A stretch of DNA of 64,000 nt from contig NZ_CP139972.1 in assembly GCF_034424315.1 (NCBI RefSeq), positions 682,001 to 746,000 on the forward strand, given 5' to 3'. Numbering within the stretch: position 1 is the first letter of the stretch; each line of letters starts with the position of its first letter. The notes under the pieces are model-generated. The model worked only from the letters and a program-made list of their open reading frames with translations, was not told the DNA's origin and did not search any database. Source of the stretch: Chitinophaga sancti (GTDB taxonomy: Bacteria > Bacteroidota > Bacteroidia > Chitinophagales > Chitinophagaceae). Shown here one piece after another: positions 25,636 to 36,500 of the stretch. Both the position numbers and the translations under genes were made by a program.

Positions 25636-26272
25636 AGGCATGAAACAACTACTGATTTTACTGTGCTTTTCACAGGTCGCCCTGGCACAGCAGGTCAAAT
25701 TTACCTCGCCACTGGATACCAGTTTGTGGAAACCGGAAATAGCACCCAAAGAAAATTCCCGCGTATACACATCGAAGGGTAAACTGATAATGGATACCAA
25801 AGGCGGTGTGACCGTCTGGCTAAATAAAGAACTGCGTGGCAACTTTACCATTGAATATAGAAGAACTGTGTTGGTAGCGGGTGGTGTCAATGACCGGCTC
25901 TCGGATCTGAATATGTTCTGGATGGCGCAGGAGCCGGGTTTCCGCCGTCATGGTGTGCTGGAAGAATATGATTCCCTGCAACTGTATTATATCGGTATGG
26001 GCGGGAATACAAACAGTACTACCCGTTTCAGAAAGTATGAAGGCACAGGTGAGCGAAGACTGATCGGGGAATATACTGATAGTGCGCATTTACTGCAAGC
26101 GAATCATACTTACACTATTCGTATCGTTGTAAAAGATGGTACTACCAGCTTCTATGCCGATGGGGTACGATATTTTGAATACGCTGATCCTCATCCCTTA
26201 CGCAAAGGCTATTTTGGGTTCAGGTCTACCTGGTCCAGACAAATAATTAGTGACTTTAAAATCTACCAGTAA
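25628..26272 (+). CDS. DUF6250-like exported protein of rhamnogalacturonan locus
   Basis: A 214-residue protein with a Sec signal (MKQLLILLCFSQVALAQ). The mature part is a concanavalin-like beta-sandwich reading (FTIEYRRTVLVAGG, DLNMFWMAQEP, LQLYYIGMGGN, YFGFRSTWSRQIISDFKIY), which I assign to DUF6250, a domain often found in Bacteroidota pectin loci. The ATG chosen overlaps the upstream stop as ATGAATAA; MKQ 12 bp later is the alternative. Its role may be binding or hydrolysis of rhamnogalacturonan fragments. It overlaps the next gene by 1 bp (TAATG). Confidence 0.75.
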   Translation: MNKGMKQLLILLCFSQVALAQQVKFTSPLDTSLWKPEIAPKENSRVYTSKGKLIMDTKGGVTVWLNKELRGNFTIEYRRTVLVAGGVNDRLSDLNMFWMAQEPGFRRHGVLEEYDSLQLYYIGMGGNTNSTTRFRKYEGTGERRLIGEYTDSAHLLQANHTYTIRIVVKDGTTSFYADGVRYFEYADPHPLRKGYFGFRSTWSRQIISDFKIYQ

Positions 26273-27042
26273 TGTACAAACTGTTGTTAACTATTTTCAC
26301 CGCAGCATGTTTAATGAGCGCTGCACCGCAAAAGCCCACTTTATACCTGATAGGAGATAGTACCGTGAAAAACGGTAAAGACAAAGGAGATGGAGACTTA
26401 TGGGGATGGGGCCATTTCATCGGCGATTCTTTTGATACGACAAAGATCAGCGTCGTCAATCGTGCACTGGGAGGTACCAGTAGCCGTACTTACAGAACAA
26501 AAGGATTGTGGGATGGAGTGCTTGCAAAACTGCAGGCCGGTGATTACGTCATCCTGCAATTCGGGCATAATGATGGCGCGCCATTGGATGATACTGCCCG
26601 TGCCAGGGGCACGATCAAAGGTATTGGTGATGAGCGGCAGGAAATATACAACCCTATTACAAAGCAACAGGAAGTGGTGCATTCCTATGGCTGGTATTTA
26701 ACACAGATCATCAAAGAAGCAAAGGCAAAAGGTGCAACGCCAATTGTATGTTCACCCATTCCCCGCAATGTATGGAAAGATGGCAAAGTAGCGAGAAATA
26801 AGGAAGACTATGGACTGTGGGCAAAGCAGGTGGCGGAAAGGGAAGGAGTTGCATTTATTGATCTCAATGCACTGGTCGCAGATGTATATGACCAGGAAGG
26901 GGAAACAAAAGTAGCCAGTACCTATTTTGGCTCAAAGGATCATACACATACGATTGAAGCAGGAGCAAGGCTGAATGCGCAGGAAGTGGTGATTGGAATA
27001 AAAGGGCTAAGAAAGCTGCGCCTGAATAAATACCTGAAATGA
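26272..27042 (+). CDS. Rhamnogalacturonan acetylesterase-like SGNH hydrolase (CE12 type)
   Basis: A 256-residue exported esterase. After a signal peptide (~residues 1-18) the SGNH blocks are LIGDSTVKNG (Ser S30), NRALGGTSSRTY (Gly), QFGHNDG (Asn) and KDHTHTIEAGA (Asp/His). This pattern is that of rhamnogalacturonan acetylesterase RhgT/YesT, family CE12, which removes acetyl groups from rhamnogalacturonan so lyases can act. It is the third gene of an overlapping operon with the exo-lyase-like and DUF6250 genes, which fits that reaction well. Confidence 0.9.
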   Translation: MYKLLLTIFTAACLMSAAPQKPTLYLIGDSTVKNGKDKGDGDLWGWGHFIGDSFDTTKISVVNRALGGTSSRTYRTKGLWDGVLAKLQAGDYVILQFGHNDGAPLDDTARARGTIKGIGDERQEIYNPITKQQEVVHSYGWYLTQIIKEAKAKGATPIVCSPIPRNVWKDGKVARNKEDYGLWAKQVAEREGVAFIDLNALVADVYDQEGETKVASTYFGSKDHTHTIEAGARLNAQEVVIGIKGLRKLRLNKYLK

Positions 27043-27086
27043 TTTACCTGCCCTGCCGGGAACCTTTGCCCGGCGGGGCTAATATC

Positions 27087-27713
27087 CTAGGAGTACAACT
27101 GTACTTTTTCTATCATCTCCACAATATTTGTTACCTGCAGTTTTTCGCAGATCCGCTTTTTATAAGTACTGACAGTAGATACCTGCAGACTCAGTTTATC
27201 TGCAATATCCGCGACACTCAATCCTTTTATCAGCAATTGCATAATATTGCTTTCCCTGTTAGACAGGCGATCCAGGGGATTGACAGTAGATTTCTTTTTG
27301 GTAATATTATTCAGCAGGGTTTGCTTCAATGCAGGACTTAGGTATTTTTCATCTCTCAGCAAGCTCTTGGTCGCATTCTTGATCTCCTCTATTCCCATTT
27401 TTTTTGAGAGAAAACCATCCGCACCCGCTTCAAGATAGCGCCAGCCAAAGATCTGTTCATCATAACTGCTGAAGATTAGAATTTTAATATCCGGATGCCT
27501 TAAACGGATAACATCCAACATCTGGTGATTATTACCACCAGGCATGTCGATATCCAGAATAACGAGATCAAATGGTTTGGAAGCCAGGATTTTCAAAGTA
27601 TCTTCAAAACTCCCCGCTTCACTCACATGCGCATCGTCTATGGATTTTTGCAAAATGAGGGTTGTTCCGTACCGTACAACCTCCTGATCGTCTACTACTA
27701 AAATGTTAGGCAT
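27087..27713 (-). CDS. LuxR/NarL-type response regulator (orphan)
   Basis: A 208-residue two-component regulator. The receiver domain (~1-120) has the acidic pair at DD8-9, the phospho-acceptor D54 in VILDIDMPG and the conserved Lys in LSKKMG. The C-terminal GerE helix-turn-helix (~145-205) shows LSNRESNIMQLLIKGLSVADIADKL and STVSTYKKRICEKL. No kinase gene is adjacent. It is transcribed away from a region holding a candidate small RNA; its targets are unknown. Confidence 0.93.
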   Translation of the reverse strand: MPNILVVDDQEVVRYGTTLILQKSIDDAHVSEAGSFEDTLKILASKPFDLVILDIDMPGGNNHQMLDVIRLRHPDIKILIFSSYDEQIFGWRYLEAGADGFLSKKMGIEEIKNATKSLLRDEKYLSPALKQTLLNNITKKKSTVNPLDRLSNRESNIMQLLIKGLSVADIADKLSLQVSTVSTYKKRICEKLQVTNIVEMIEKVQLYS

Positions 27714-27845
27714 ATGGAGATATTAGGTAAATATACGGGGTAACGCGTAAACATCAAAACGGGACGCGTCTTTTTTTGTAGTAAAAAAACTACAAGACAA
27801 TACAAATAATTCTAACAATTCGATATATTAAGATATATAATTTTG

Positions 27846-27975
27846 TATTATGTGAATATGCAGAGCATGACGATTTAAAAACAGCTAAAATCAGGGGCAA
27901 ACTTATTTAACGGAACCAATCTCCACGTAAATTAACTGAGAGTGAACATTACACGCAAGAGGCGTGTCTCTTTTT
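27846..27975 (+). ncRNA. Candidate small RNA (~125 nt)
   Basis: A Bacteroidota -7-like box TAATTTTG (27838-27845) is followed by ~105 nt of non-coding sequence and then an intrinsic terminator: ACACGC (27951-27956), 5-nt loop, GCGTGT (27962-27967), CTCTTTTT. There is no plus-strand gene between the acetylesterase stop (27042) and here, so the terminator implies a separate transcript. The upstream TTG element is weak, which lowers confidence. The family is not recognised. Confidence 0.4.
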
Positions 27976-28081
27976 GCAATCCACCTAATTTATTTCCAAC
28001 AGTGAACAATATAAGTAATTGAACAACAATGGTTGTTTAACGTACTATTACCTATCCTATATCCCTATCCTACGTACGAAA

Positions 28082-28132
28082 AAGAGGGCTTTTCTGTCTG
28101 GCCTCGGACAGCAAAAGCCCTCTTACTTTTTT
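28082..28132 (+). terminator. Long perfect hairpin terminator
   Basis: AAGAGGGCTTTT (28082-28093) and CTGTC (28094-28098) pair with GACAG (28107-28111) and AAAAGCCCTCTT (28113-28124), broken only by one bulged C; ACTTTTTT follows. It would end a plus-strand transcript starting in the intergenic region, or read-through past the first small-RNA terminator. Confidence 0.75.
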
Positions 28133-28233
28133 ATCCTACACTAATTTTTTGTACATTCAGCTTCCAGTGCTTCAAAAATAAGCACTAACCAGGAACTATT
28201 CTTATGCCCACGTTAAAAAACTAAAATATCATC

Positions 28234-29208
28234 ATGAGCTCTCGAAGAATTTTTATGCAACAAGCCGGCCTGATCGCCGCCGGACTTATGTTGAACCCGT
28301 CGGACATCTTCAGCAGCAGTCGCGCAAACACGGTCTCGAAAATCGGTATCCAGCTCTACACCCTGCGGGGTCAGCTGACCAAAGACGTGAAAGACACCAT
28401 CCGCAAAGTAGCAAAGACAGGCTATAGCCATGTGGAAACCTATTACGGTTATGGTGGCCCCGATCAGCCAGCTTCATTCTGGGGCCTTCGTCCAAAGGAA
28501 CTAAAGGCGCTGCTGGCCGAAAACAAGCTCAGTACCCACAGCGGGCACTACCAGCTGAATGATTTCCTCACCAGGGGCAATGGCAAGGACGATGCCCTGA
28601 AGGCACAGCTGGAAATCGCCGCCAGCCTGGGTCAGCAATACCTGGTCGTACCTGTTCCTCCGATGAACCTGATCGGGAATTTAAGCGGTGCCGACTTCCA
28701 GTTCATGGCTTCGCAGCTAAATAAGGCCGGAGAACTGGCAAAGAAATCCGGTTTGAAAGTGGGCTATCACAACCACTTCTGGGAATTCAGGCAACTCCAC
28801 GATGTAAAAGGCACCGGTTACGACATCCTGTTAAAAGAAACAGATCCGAACCTGGTGGTACTGGAACTGGACATCTTCTGGGCAGTGAAATCCGGCATAG
28901 ACCCTATTGCCCTTTTTAAGGCGCATCCGGGGCGTTTCGTCATGTGGCACGTAAAAGATATCGACAAGTCAGCCGCTGGGAAAATAACAGGTCCTGGTGA
29001 AGACGAAAAGCCAATGCAGGACCTGATGGGTGAAATTAAGTTCGCCGAGGTAGGTACAGGTGTGGTCGATTTCAAAAAGATCTTTGCCAATGCCAGTGAA
29101 TCAGGGGTGAAATATGCCTTTGTAGAGCAGGATCAGATCACGATTGACCCTTTTGACAGCATCAAAAAGAGTTACGATTACGTAAAATCAAACCTTTTAG
29201 TACGATAA
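28234..29208 (+). CDS. Sugar phosphate isomerase/epimerase-like TIM-barrel protein, Tat-exported
   Basis: A 324-residue protein of the xylose-isomerase-like TIM-barrel (AP endonuclease 2) superfamily. The N-terminus SSRRIFMQQAGLIAAGL is a Tat signal, so it works outside the cytoplasm. Barrel residues include IGIQLYTLR, HVETYYGYG, VGYHNHFWEF (metal/substrate His), LELDIFW and MWHVKDID. Many such Tat-exported members occur in Bacteroidota near sugar-degradation genes; the sugar is not known. It follows the intergenic region with a hairpin 50 bp upstream of the start. Confidence 0.88.
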   Translation: MSSRRIFMQQAGLIAAGLMLNPSDIFSSSRANTVSKIGIQLYTLRGQLTKDVKDTIRKVAKTGYSHVETYYGYGGPDQPASFWGLRPKELKALLAENKLSTHSGHYQLNDFLTRGNGKDDALKAQLEIAASLGQQYLVVPVPPMNLIGNLSGADFQFMASQLNKAGELAKKSGLKVGYHNHFWEFRQLHDVKGTGYDILLKETDPNLVVLELDIFWAVKSGIDPIALFKAHPGRFVMWHVKDIDKSAAGKITGPGEDEKPMQDLMGEIKFAEVGTGVVDFKKIFANASESGVKYAFVEQDQITIDPFDSIKKSYDYVKSNLLVR

Positions 29209-29335
29209 GTATCTTAGGCAGGGGGCCCGTGCCGCCTGCCTGTATCACATGTTTGTGTTAGCTATTAATAGTTTCTTAATATACCCCATCAGAATTAATT
29301 TAAACCTTTGTCAGCAGAAATAATTTTACTGACAG

Positions 29336-30388
29336 ATGAAAGCAGCCATGATTGCCCTGATGCTGGGTATTACAGCATTCGCGTTTCCCGGAGAGGACCA
29401 GTTACCGATTAACAAAGTACAACGCATCGGATCTCACAACAGTTACAAGATTGCCATTGACCCCAAAGTGATGGACATTATCCGCCAGCATAACGGAGCG
29501 GGTGCGTCAAGCCTGGAATATACCCACCTTTCGCTGGAAAACCAGCTGAATATGGGCCTGAGAGGCTTGGAGCTGGATGTATATGCAGATAGTGCAGGCG
29601 GTAAATATCAACACCCTTATGTGCTGGAGAAATTAGGTGTGAAACCGGTCTATAACACCGGGGTGATGAAAGAACCGGGTTTCAAGGTGTTCCATATGCA
29701 GGACCTGGATGTAAACAGTCATTGCCCTACTTTCAAAATGGCCCTGGAACAGCTGAAGAAATGGTCAGATGCAAATCCGGGACATTCGCCTGTGTTTATT
29801 ACGATGAATGCCAAGGATGAGGTGTCCAAACGCGCTGAATTTACAAAGCCCGAGCCCTTTACACCTGCGGTGTATGACCGCCTGGATAAAGAGATCGTAG
29901 ATTATTTAGGGAAGGATAAACTGATTACACCTGATGATATTCGGGGGAAGGAAAAGACACTGGAAGCAGCCGTGCTGAAAAATGGATGGCCGGCTACAGG
30001 CAAGGCGGGCGGAAAGTTCATTTTTATCCTGGATGAGCAGGATCCGAAGATGACGGATTATATGCAGGGGCATCCTTCGCTTCAGGGAAGGGTCTTGTTT
30101 GTGAATGCGCCGGCTGGTAAACCGGAGGCGGCGATTATGATTATTAATGATGCGATTAAAGACCAGCAGCTGATCCGTGATATGGTGGCTAAAGGATATA
30201 TCGTGCGTACACGGGCAGATGCTGATACGAAAGAAGCCAGAACCAATGACTATACAAGGTATAAAGCCGCCTGTGAATCCGGTGCACAAATTATTACGAC
30301 TGACTACTATACCAGGAGTACCTTATTCCCTTCTGACTATATCGTAAACTTTGGTGACGGTATTTACAGCCGGAAAGACATCCGGTAA
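29336..30388 (+). CDS. Phosphatidylinositol-specific phospholipase C-like (Ca2+-dependent PI-PLC) protein
   Basis: A 350-residue exported phosphodiesterase with a short N-terminal signal (~residues 1-18). Catalytic-type segments are RIGSHNSYK (first His, H34), RGLELDVYADS (metal-ligand acidic residues) and FKVFHMQDLD (second His), as in the Ca2+-dependent PI-PLC-like subgroup. C-terminal conserved part is VRTRADADTKEARTNDY. The likely reaction is cleavage of phosphodiester-linked inositol or a similar lipid headgroup. Monocistronic and convergent with sprA across a large hairpin. Confidence 0.9.
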   Translation: MKAAMIALMLGITAFAFPGEDQLPINKVQRIGSHNSYKIAIDPKVMDIIRQHNGAGASSLEYTHLSLENQLNMGLRGLELDVYADSAGGKYQHPYVLEKLGVKPVYNTGVMKEPGFKVFHMQDLDVNSHCPTFKMALEQLKKWSDANPGHSPVFITMNAKDEVSKRAEFTKPEPFTPAVYDRLDKEIVDYLGKDKLITPDDIRGKEKTLEAAVLKNGWPATGKAGGKFIFILDEQDPKMTDYMQGHPSLQGRVLFVNAPAGKPEAAIMIINDAIKDQQLIRDMVAKGYIVRTRADADTKEARTNDYTRYKAACESGAQIITTDYYTRSTLFPSDYIVNFGDGIYSRKDIR

Positions 30389-30409
30389 GCACGGGTTTTA
30401 CCCCTATGA

Positions 30410-30497
30410 CCCGCAGATAAGCCGCCTATATCCCGCCTCTTATATAATGCGGGTTATAGGCGGCTTATTGGCGGGATATAGGCGGGTTATCTGCGGG
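30410..30497. terminator. Large nested inverted repeat between convergent genes
   Basis: The arm at 30410-30437 pairs with 30470-30497 over 28 positions with one mismatch. An alternative internal pairing exists: GCCGCCTATA (30421-30430) with TATAGGCGGC (30455-30464). The element fills the 118-bp gap between the stops of the PI-PLC gene (+) and sprA (-), so it probably terminates both. The GC-rich arms with repeated TATAGGCGG modules are longer than an ordinary terminator. Confidence 0.75.
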
Positions 30498-30506
30498 ATA
30501 TCTCCC

Positions 30507-33500
30507 TTATTGACCAAAAACAAACCTGAGGCTCAGTCCACCCGTTGTTGTCACTGTAGGACTTGATGTGGATAATACAGGTATTGTTTGTTTCCTCGTA
30601 TAATAAAATTTCAGATTCATCCGCTTGTTCAATACATAATCAATACTCGGTGCTATGCTAATCACCTTTTGCCCCGATGTAGGTGTCGAAATCCCGCCGT
30701 CCAGCTGGTTATTTACCGACTTCTCATCCCTGTAACTCAGATCCAGCCGCATATTCAGATCATTATCCAACTGATGCGAGCCATTCTTCCCTACGGCAAA
30801 CGGCAATTTCAATCCTTTCAACCGGTACCCGCCCCCCAATGTGATCTCCGCTGTCCGCGCCTCTACCAGCTGATAATCCGTCAGACTTAAACTCAATGAC
30901 CGGGTACGTTTATAATCCATATGCACATTCATATTGTTCTTCAGTGTCATGTCCACACCTAATAATGGTGATAACTGTTCTATCATCGTTACATTCGGCA
31001 CGGTGTAATAAGGCACATAGTTGCCTGACACCGTGTCTATGAAACTGGGATTGCCCAGGGAATTCCTGTCCATGTAACTGGAAGATGAATTGTACGAGTT
31101 CATACTCAGGTTGCTCACATAAGAGTGGCTTATTGTAAGCGTCTGTACATAATCACTAAACGGCTCCAGCTTAGCCAGGCCATCGTAAGTAATGCGCCAG
31201 TTAGGCAAGGGGATGATATTCCTGAAAGGATTATTCCTGATCTTATCCAAACCATTCGTTGCAATCAATCCCACCTTGTTGGGATCCTGCCCGGTATAAG
31301 CCGCAATGAAAGAGGAGATCAATACATTCTGCTCATATTTGCCATAGCCATACATATACGAGTTATCGCTGGTATCATAAGTGGGCAATGCGGCATCCCG
31401 GGTATACGGGTTCTTTGACCAGTACCTCTTTGATAATACTGCCCTGTATCGCCTGAAATTTGTAAAGGCCGCTGCCAGTCCGCCTTTCATAAACAAGGTC
31501 TTCAGCATGATGGACGTTACCTGGAAACCACCTGTTTCATAAGCATCCAGGTGCTCGTAATTTCCTACCCCATACCTGTCTTTGAAGGTTTCTGAATGGT
31601 TCTTTGTAAATGTCTTTGTCAGGCTCATATTTATACGCAGCCCCGGCACGGGCTCTAACTGCGCCTGTACCTGCAGGTTTTGTGAGAACTGCTGTATGAA
31701 CTGGTTGTTGAACAAAGTATCTGCTGAGATCAATCCTTTGGCGGCTTTTTTATCCAGCCAGTTTTTATTAGGCTGATAGCCGAATACAAAGGCCATTCCC
31801 GGTTCCATACTGCGCCAGTTCATGCCCAGGGCCTGTGTACTGTCCATCCATCCCGGCAGACTGGTATAGTTATTTTCGGAGTAGTTGATGTTGATCCGCC
31901 TGATGGCTAATATGGGTCTGAAGAGTGACTTTACCAATGATGAAATCTCCGGTAGCTGTTCCTCTTTTTTAGCTGGCTGGTTCTTTGCATTTGTCGTTGG
32001 CTTCGCCGCTTGCTTTGTCGCCGTAATCGCTTTCAGGAACTTCGATTTATTATATAGTTCCGTGAATTTAAACTCTGCCAGCACCGCTGTTACCTGCGTG
32101 TTTTCGATCGTATTTCCCTGGATCCGGTTAGCGCGTGAAGCAGCGGTCCATTTATACTGCGCTGTGTATTGTACTGCGAAATTCGTCCAGCTCAGGACCG
32201 GGATCTTTGACAAGGGGAGGGTATAGGTTGCATTGAAAGTCTGGAAGTAGTTGGTAGTACGACCCAGTTTCAGGAAATTATTCCATACCGTATCCCGCTT
32301 CGCAGCGGAGTTCAACCTGCCGGTCGGTTCATCAATGCGGGCATTGTTCGTTGCCGTCAGGTCCAGGCTCAGGCTACGTGTCAGATCCCATTTTAAACCA
32401 TAGTAGCGGTCAAAGGTGAAGTACTTATTGTACGTCTCCGTCAGTTTGTAATTACTACCCACATTCCTGAGCTGTGTGGCACTGAATTGCCGGGTCAGGT
32501 CCGCCCGGAAACTGATCATCGATGGCAGTGGATTCAGGTTGATGTCTTTGAACACCATCACCCATGGCGATTTACTCCTGATGGTTTTCTTAAACGGCTC
32601 CCAGAATTTATTAGTACCAGCAAAGTTGTAACCCAGTACCCCCCTGTTTTTGCTGAGTTCATAATTCTCTGTCGTGGGGCTATGCATCTTTGTACCTGTA
32701 TATGCATAGGTGAGGTCAAAGTTCTCCAGGCTCCATAGTTTCAGTTTCTTTTTGCCGTCACTCATCTTACGCATATTCGTCACGTTGAAGCTGGTAATGG
32801 TCGTCGCATCTTCTGCCTGTGTCTTAATAGAGTCTCTTTCGTGTTTATTAGCCGCTAATTTCAGTTTTTCTTTCAGTTTGATGTCCAGGTCAAAGGGATC
32901 CCATTCCGGCATGCTGGTGGTCCTGGATTGCCCGATATAGAGGGGTACCATCAGCCTTGCCCGCTTAGGTAGCAGTTTACCCATATCCAGGCTCAGGGAT
33001 GCATCGTAAGAGACCAGGTTATCCTGGTAGCGTTCATTCACGCTTTGGTTCACGGCGCCATAACCTGCGGTGTGCATGGTACTGGTCACTGCCAGCTGAC
33101 CCAGATCTGCCAGCTGCATATTCAACCTGCCGGTAGCGGCATAACCTCCTTTTTCATCCAGGCCTGTCAGTCGCAGTTCATCGAACCATACCTCCGCGTT
33201 TTTGCTCAGGCCATCATCCAGCGGGTTGTAAATGGCGATCATCATGCCTTCCACATCTCCCAGGTTCGGGTTACCGATCACCCCGATCACGTTTCCGTTT
33301 GCCAGTGTTTTTTCATAGAGGGCTGCGGTAGATGCACCTGCATTGTTACGGGTTTGCTTCAGGGTACTGAAATCCGTGAGGCTGATATCGATATTATTCG
33401 CCGTAGGCCAGATGGCCGCCTGTGCGGTAGCGCCAAAGGCTGTCTTGGTCAGTGGTATCCGGTATTCATAAAAGTTTTCTGTATAGTCACTCCCTACGCG

Positions 33501-36500
33501 GATCACTGCCTGCAGGTCTTTATCTTTTAAGCTGTTGTCATCATCCACCGCTTCTTCGTGTATGAACATCTGCAATTTTTTATACCTGCGCAGGTCCATG
33601 CCCAGGGTTTTGTATACCGCCCTGGATTTACCCTCCTGCAGTTTGTCCAGCTGTAAGGAAAGGGATTGCTCATTCATCAGCAAGGTGGTATTGCTGGTAC
33701 TGAGTGTGCTCTCCCGCTGTAAGCCGGGCGGCAGCACATAATTGATGGGTGTACGGGAGGCGTTTTCTTCGATATTGACAGCGGTGGTATTGAAAGTAGT
33801 CGCATCATCTGTTGCAACGGGATCGCCGGAGCCGGTCTGTAATTCGTAACTATATTGCCGCCACTGGTTCCTGACCAATGCCAGTTTGCCGAAGCGCAGT
33901 ACCACGGAATCGGAGAAATTCGTGAGGAACATCCGCATGAACTGGATAGACTTGAAATCGGCAATGCCGCCGATCGCCGCATTGTATTGTTCGATCGGTA
34001 TTTTAAACTGGTACCAGTTTTCAGTGCCGGTGCTGCCGTTGGTATAAGTTACATTCGCGGCAACCTTGTCTACGATATAGTTCTGCCCGATTTCCATGTT
34101 AGGTGTCAGGTGTACACGGTACTGGAAATAGGCCTCTGTTTCATTCATGGTATTATCGAAATTCAGGTCTTCTGACTCCGGGATATTAGTAGCAGCAGAG
34201 GAGTAGGTAGATCCGCTGGTGGTAGCAGGTGAGTTGCCGTCGGACATTGCAAAGCGTTTGTAACGCGCCAGGATACCATATTTCTCTTTGTCATAATCAT
34301 CGCCCCTGTAGTGATGGTAGTTGTCGTTAGAAGGGTCTGCGAGTGCTTTGGTATATACGTCTGCACTAACGCCGAAGTTAGTACGTAACTGGTTCAGGAA
34401 GTGTGTGCGGTAGGCTACTTCATCCGCGCTGCGCAGGCCATCGTAACCTACGTCCTGGTATTCTCTCACACTTTCGTCATTGTCAAATGCACGGGTCAGC
34501 TGTGTGGTATAGTTAGGTGTATGCCCCCAGGTACTGGAATCGTAGTTAAGTGTGGTGTTGGGTGCCTTCATCCCGTTTTCGAAGAACTTATAAGAGTCTT
34601 TCAGCACATCCTCAGACACCGCACCCAGGTTGAAATAGAGATCGCCACCGGTACTGGTTGCGTTTTTGATAAAAGGATCCTGTACCCAGAATTCGATATA
34701 CTGAATATTAGATGTCTCAAAGTCTGTATTATCCAGTGCACGCATGATACCCGCCCAGTGTTTCTTCGGGTTATTCAGGCTACCATCTGCGTTTACTTCT
34801 GTGCGGCTGGCCTCAAAGTTATAGGGGCCGCGCTCTTTTGGGTAATACGCCAGGTCAAGTGTAGTCAGCTGTGTAGATGTATAATCTGTAGAGAGGTTTG
34901 GGAAGATCTCTTTCTGGTACACGATACGTGTGCGCGGATCAGACTGATCATCTTTCGTAATACCTGCCGGCTGACTGGATGTACTGTTTACCTGTAAGGT
35001 TGGTTCGATGATATACCAGGAAAGTAATGACCTGTTCCTGCCATAATCTACAGAGTCGCTCAGCGTCGCTTCCGGGAAGAGGATGTTGCCGGTGCCATCT
35101 GTTGCTCCTGCCGGGGTAGAGGCCAGTGCCCAGCTGCTGCTGGGTGTCTTCAGATCGTAGTTGCTTGCTGTACCTTCAAAGTCGTCGATGTATACCTGGC
35201 CTTCGCTGGAACCAAAGGCATTGATCAGTTTACTGTGCCCCGGGAACAGGCGGGCTACTTCACCCGTGAGACTAATAGCGGAAGGTGTTTTTGTGTTATA
35301 GTTAGGCAGTTTATTCAACAAGCGTGTCAGCCCTTTCCATTCAGAATTATAGTTACCATCCAGGCCTACCACCGTGTTATTGATCGGATCTTCGCCATAG
35401 CTCACCTTGGTGGTATATGGGCGTTCACTCATGTGTACGATGGTAGAACCGAAGTTCAGTTTCTCATTGACCGCGTAGTCAAAGCGGGTTCCTAAATAGT
35501 TACGTACCTGTTGTCCGTACAGGCCACTGTTTTCAAAAGAGACATTGATCGTGCTGCCGGAACTCAGGATTCCATCGTTGACGATCTTCACCCTGCCCAG
35601 GTTATAGTCTACGGTATAGTCGATGTTTTCTACCAGGGTTTTACCACCTGCTGTTACGGTGACAGAACCTGAGGGAATGTTGTATGCATTCAGGGAAACT
35701 TCAGAAGAGCTACCTGCTTTATAAGTTCCTTTGATGATGAACCTGTTGAGGGAAGAATACTGTTGAGCCGCCGTTTTAGTGGTATCATACAATTTCTTGA
35801 ACAGGTATTGTTTTTCCAGTGCTGCATCTCCGCCAAAGGCTTTGGCAAGGTCTTTACCAAAAGGTTCGAGCACCGGGAAGATGAGTTTACCATTGGATAC
35901 ATCTACCGTATAGCCGCTCACAAAGTCAAACACTCCATCCGGCTGCGGATCGTTATTGGTATTCAGGTTGTCGAGATTCAGAATGGTAATGATGGGGGCA
36001 CCGCTATAAGCGCCCACGGCATCCGGCAGATAGCGCCTGGGGCTGGCAGCGCGGGTATCGCTTCCGGGATCGTTGTAATAAACATCGGCAGAAAAGTCTG
36101 AAGCGCTTAACTGGTAACCACCTGTAGAATAAATGTTTTTCATCATCAGGTCCCATATAGGAAGGATAGGACGGGCAGCAGTTGCTTTCAGCATTTTCAG
36201 GAAGAGGATCCGGCTGTTGTTATTATTACTGGCATCCGGTGGTACATCCTGTGCAAAGTCACCCACCTTGTAAGTACGGCCATTGTAGCTATACTCAAAC
36301 GCTACAGCCAGTACCTGGTCGGATTGCAGCGCACTATTCAGGGAAATGTAACCAAGTTTCTTATTGACGGTATATTCTGTACTATCCAGTTTACGTGCAT
36401 AGGTTTTTTCGTAGTCCTGTACGGCAGAGAGACCGTAGGATTGTAATTGTGAGACGACGGTGCTGGCTTGCCTGGCGGCATCGTCAGCAGAGAGTTTGCT

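Larger units (their letters stand above)
27714..28233. other. 520-bp intergenic region with candidate small RNA and terminators
   Basis: Between the minus-strand response regulator and the plus-strand sugar isomerase-like gene. It holds a -7-like TAATTTTG (27838-27845), two plus-strand terminator-like hairpins (27951-27975 and 28082-28132) with no upstream plus-strand gene to terminate, a GACGCGTC palindrome near 27763, and a small hairpin AGTGCTT/AAGCACT (28166-28186). AGTGAACA occurs twice (about 27941 and 28000). No coding frame is convincing. Confidence 0.55.
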
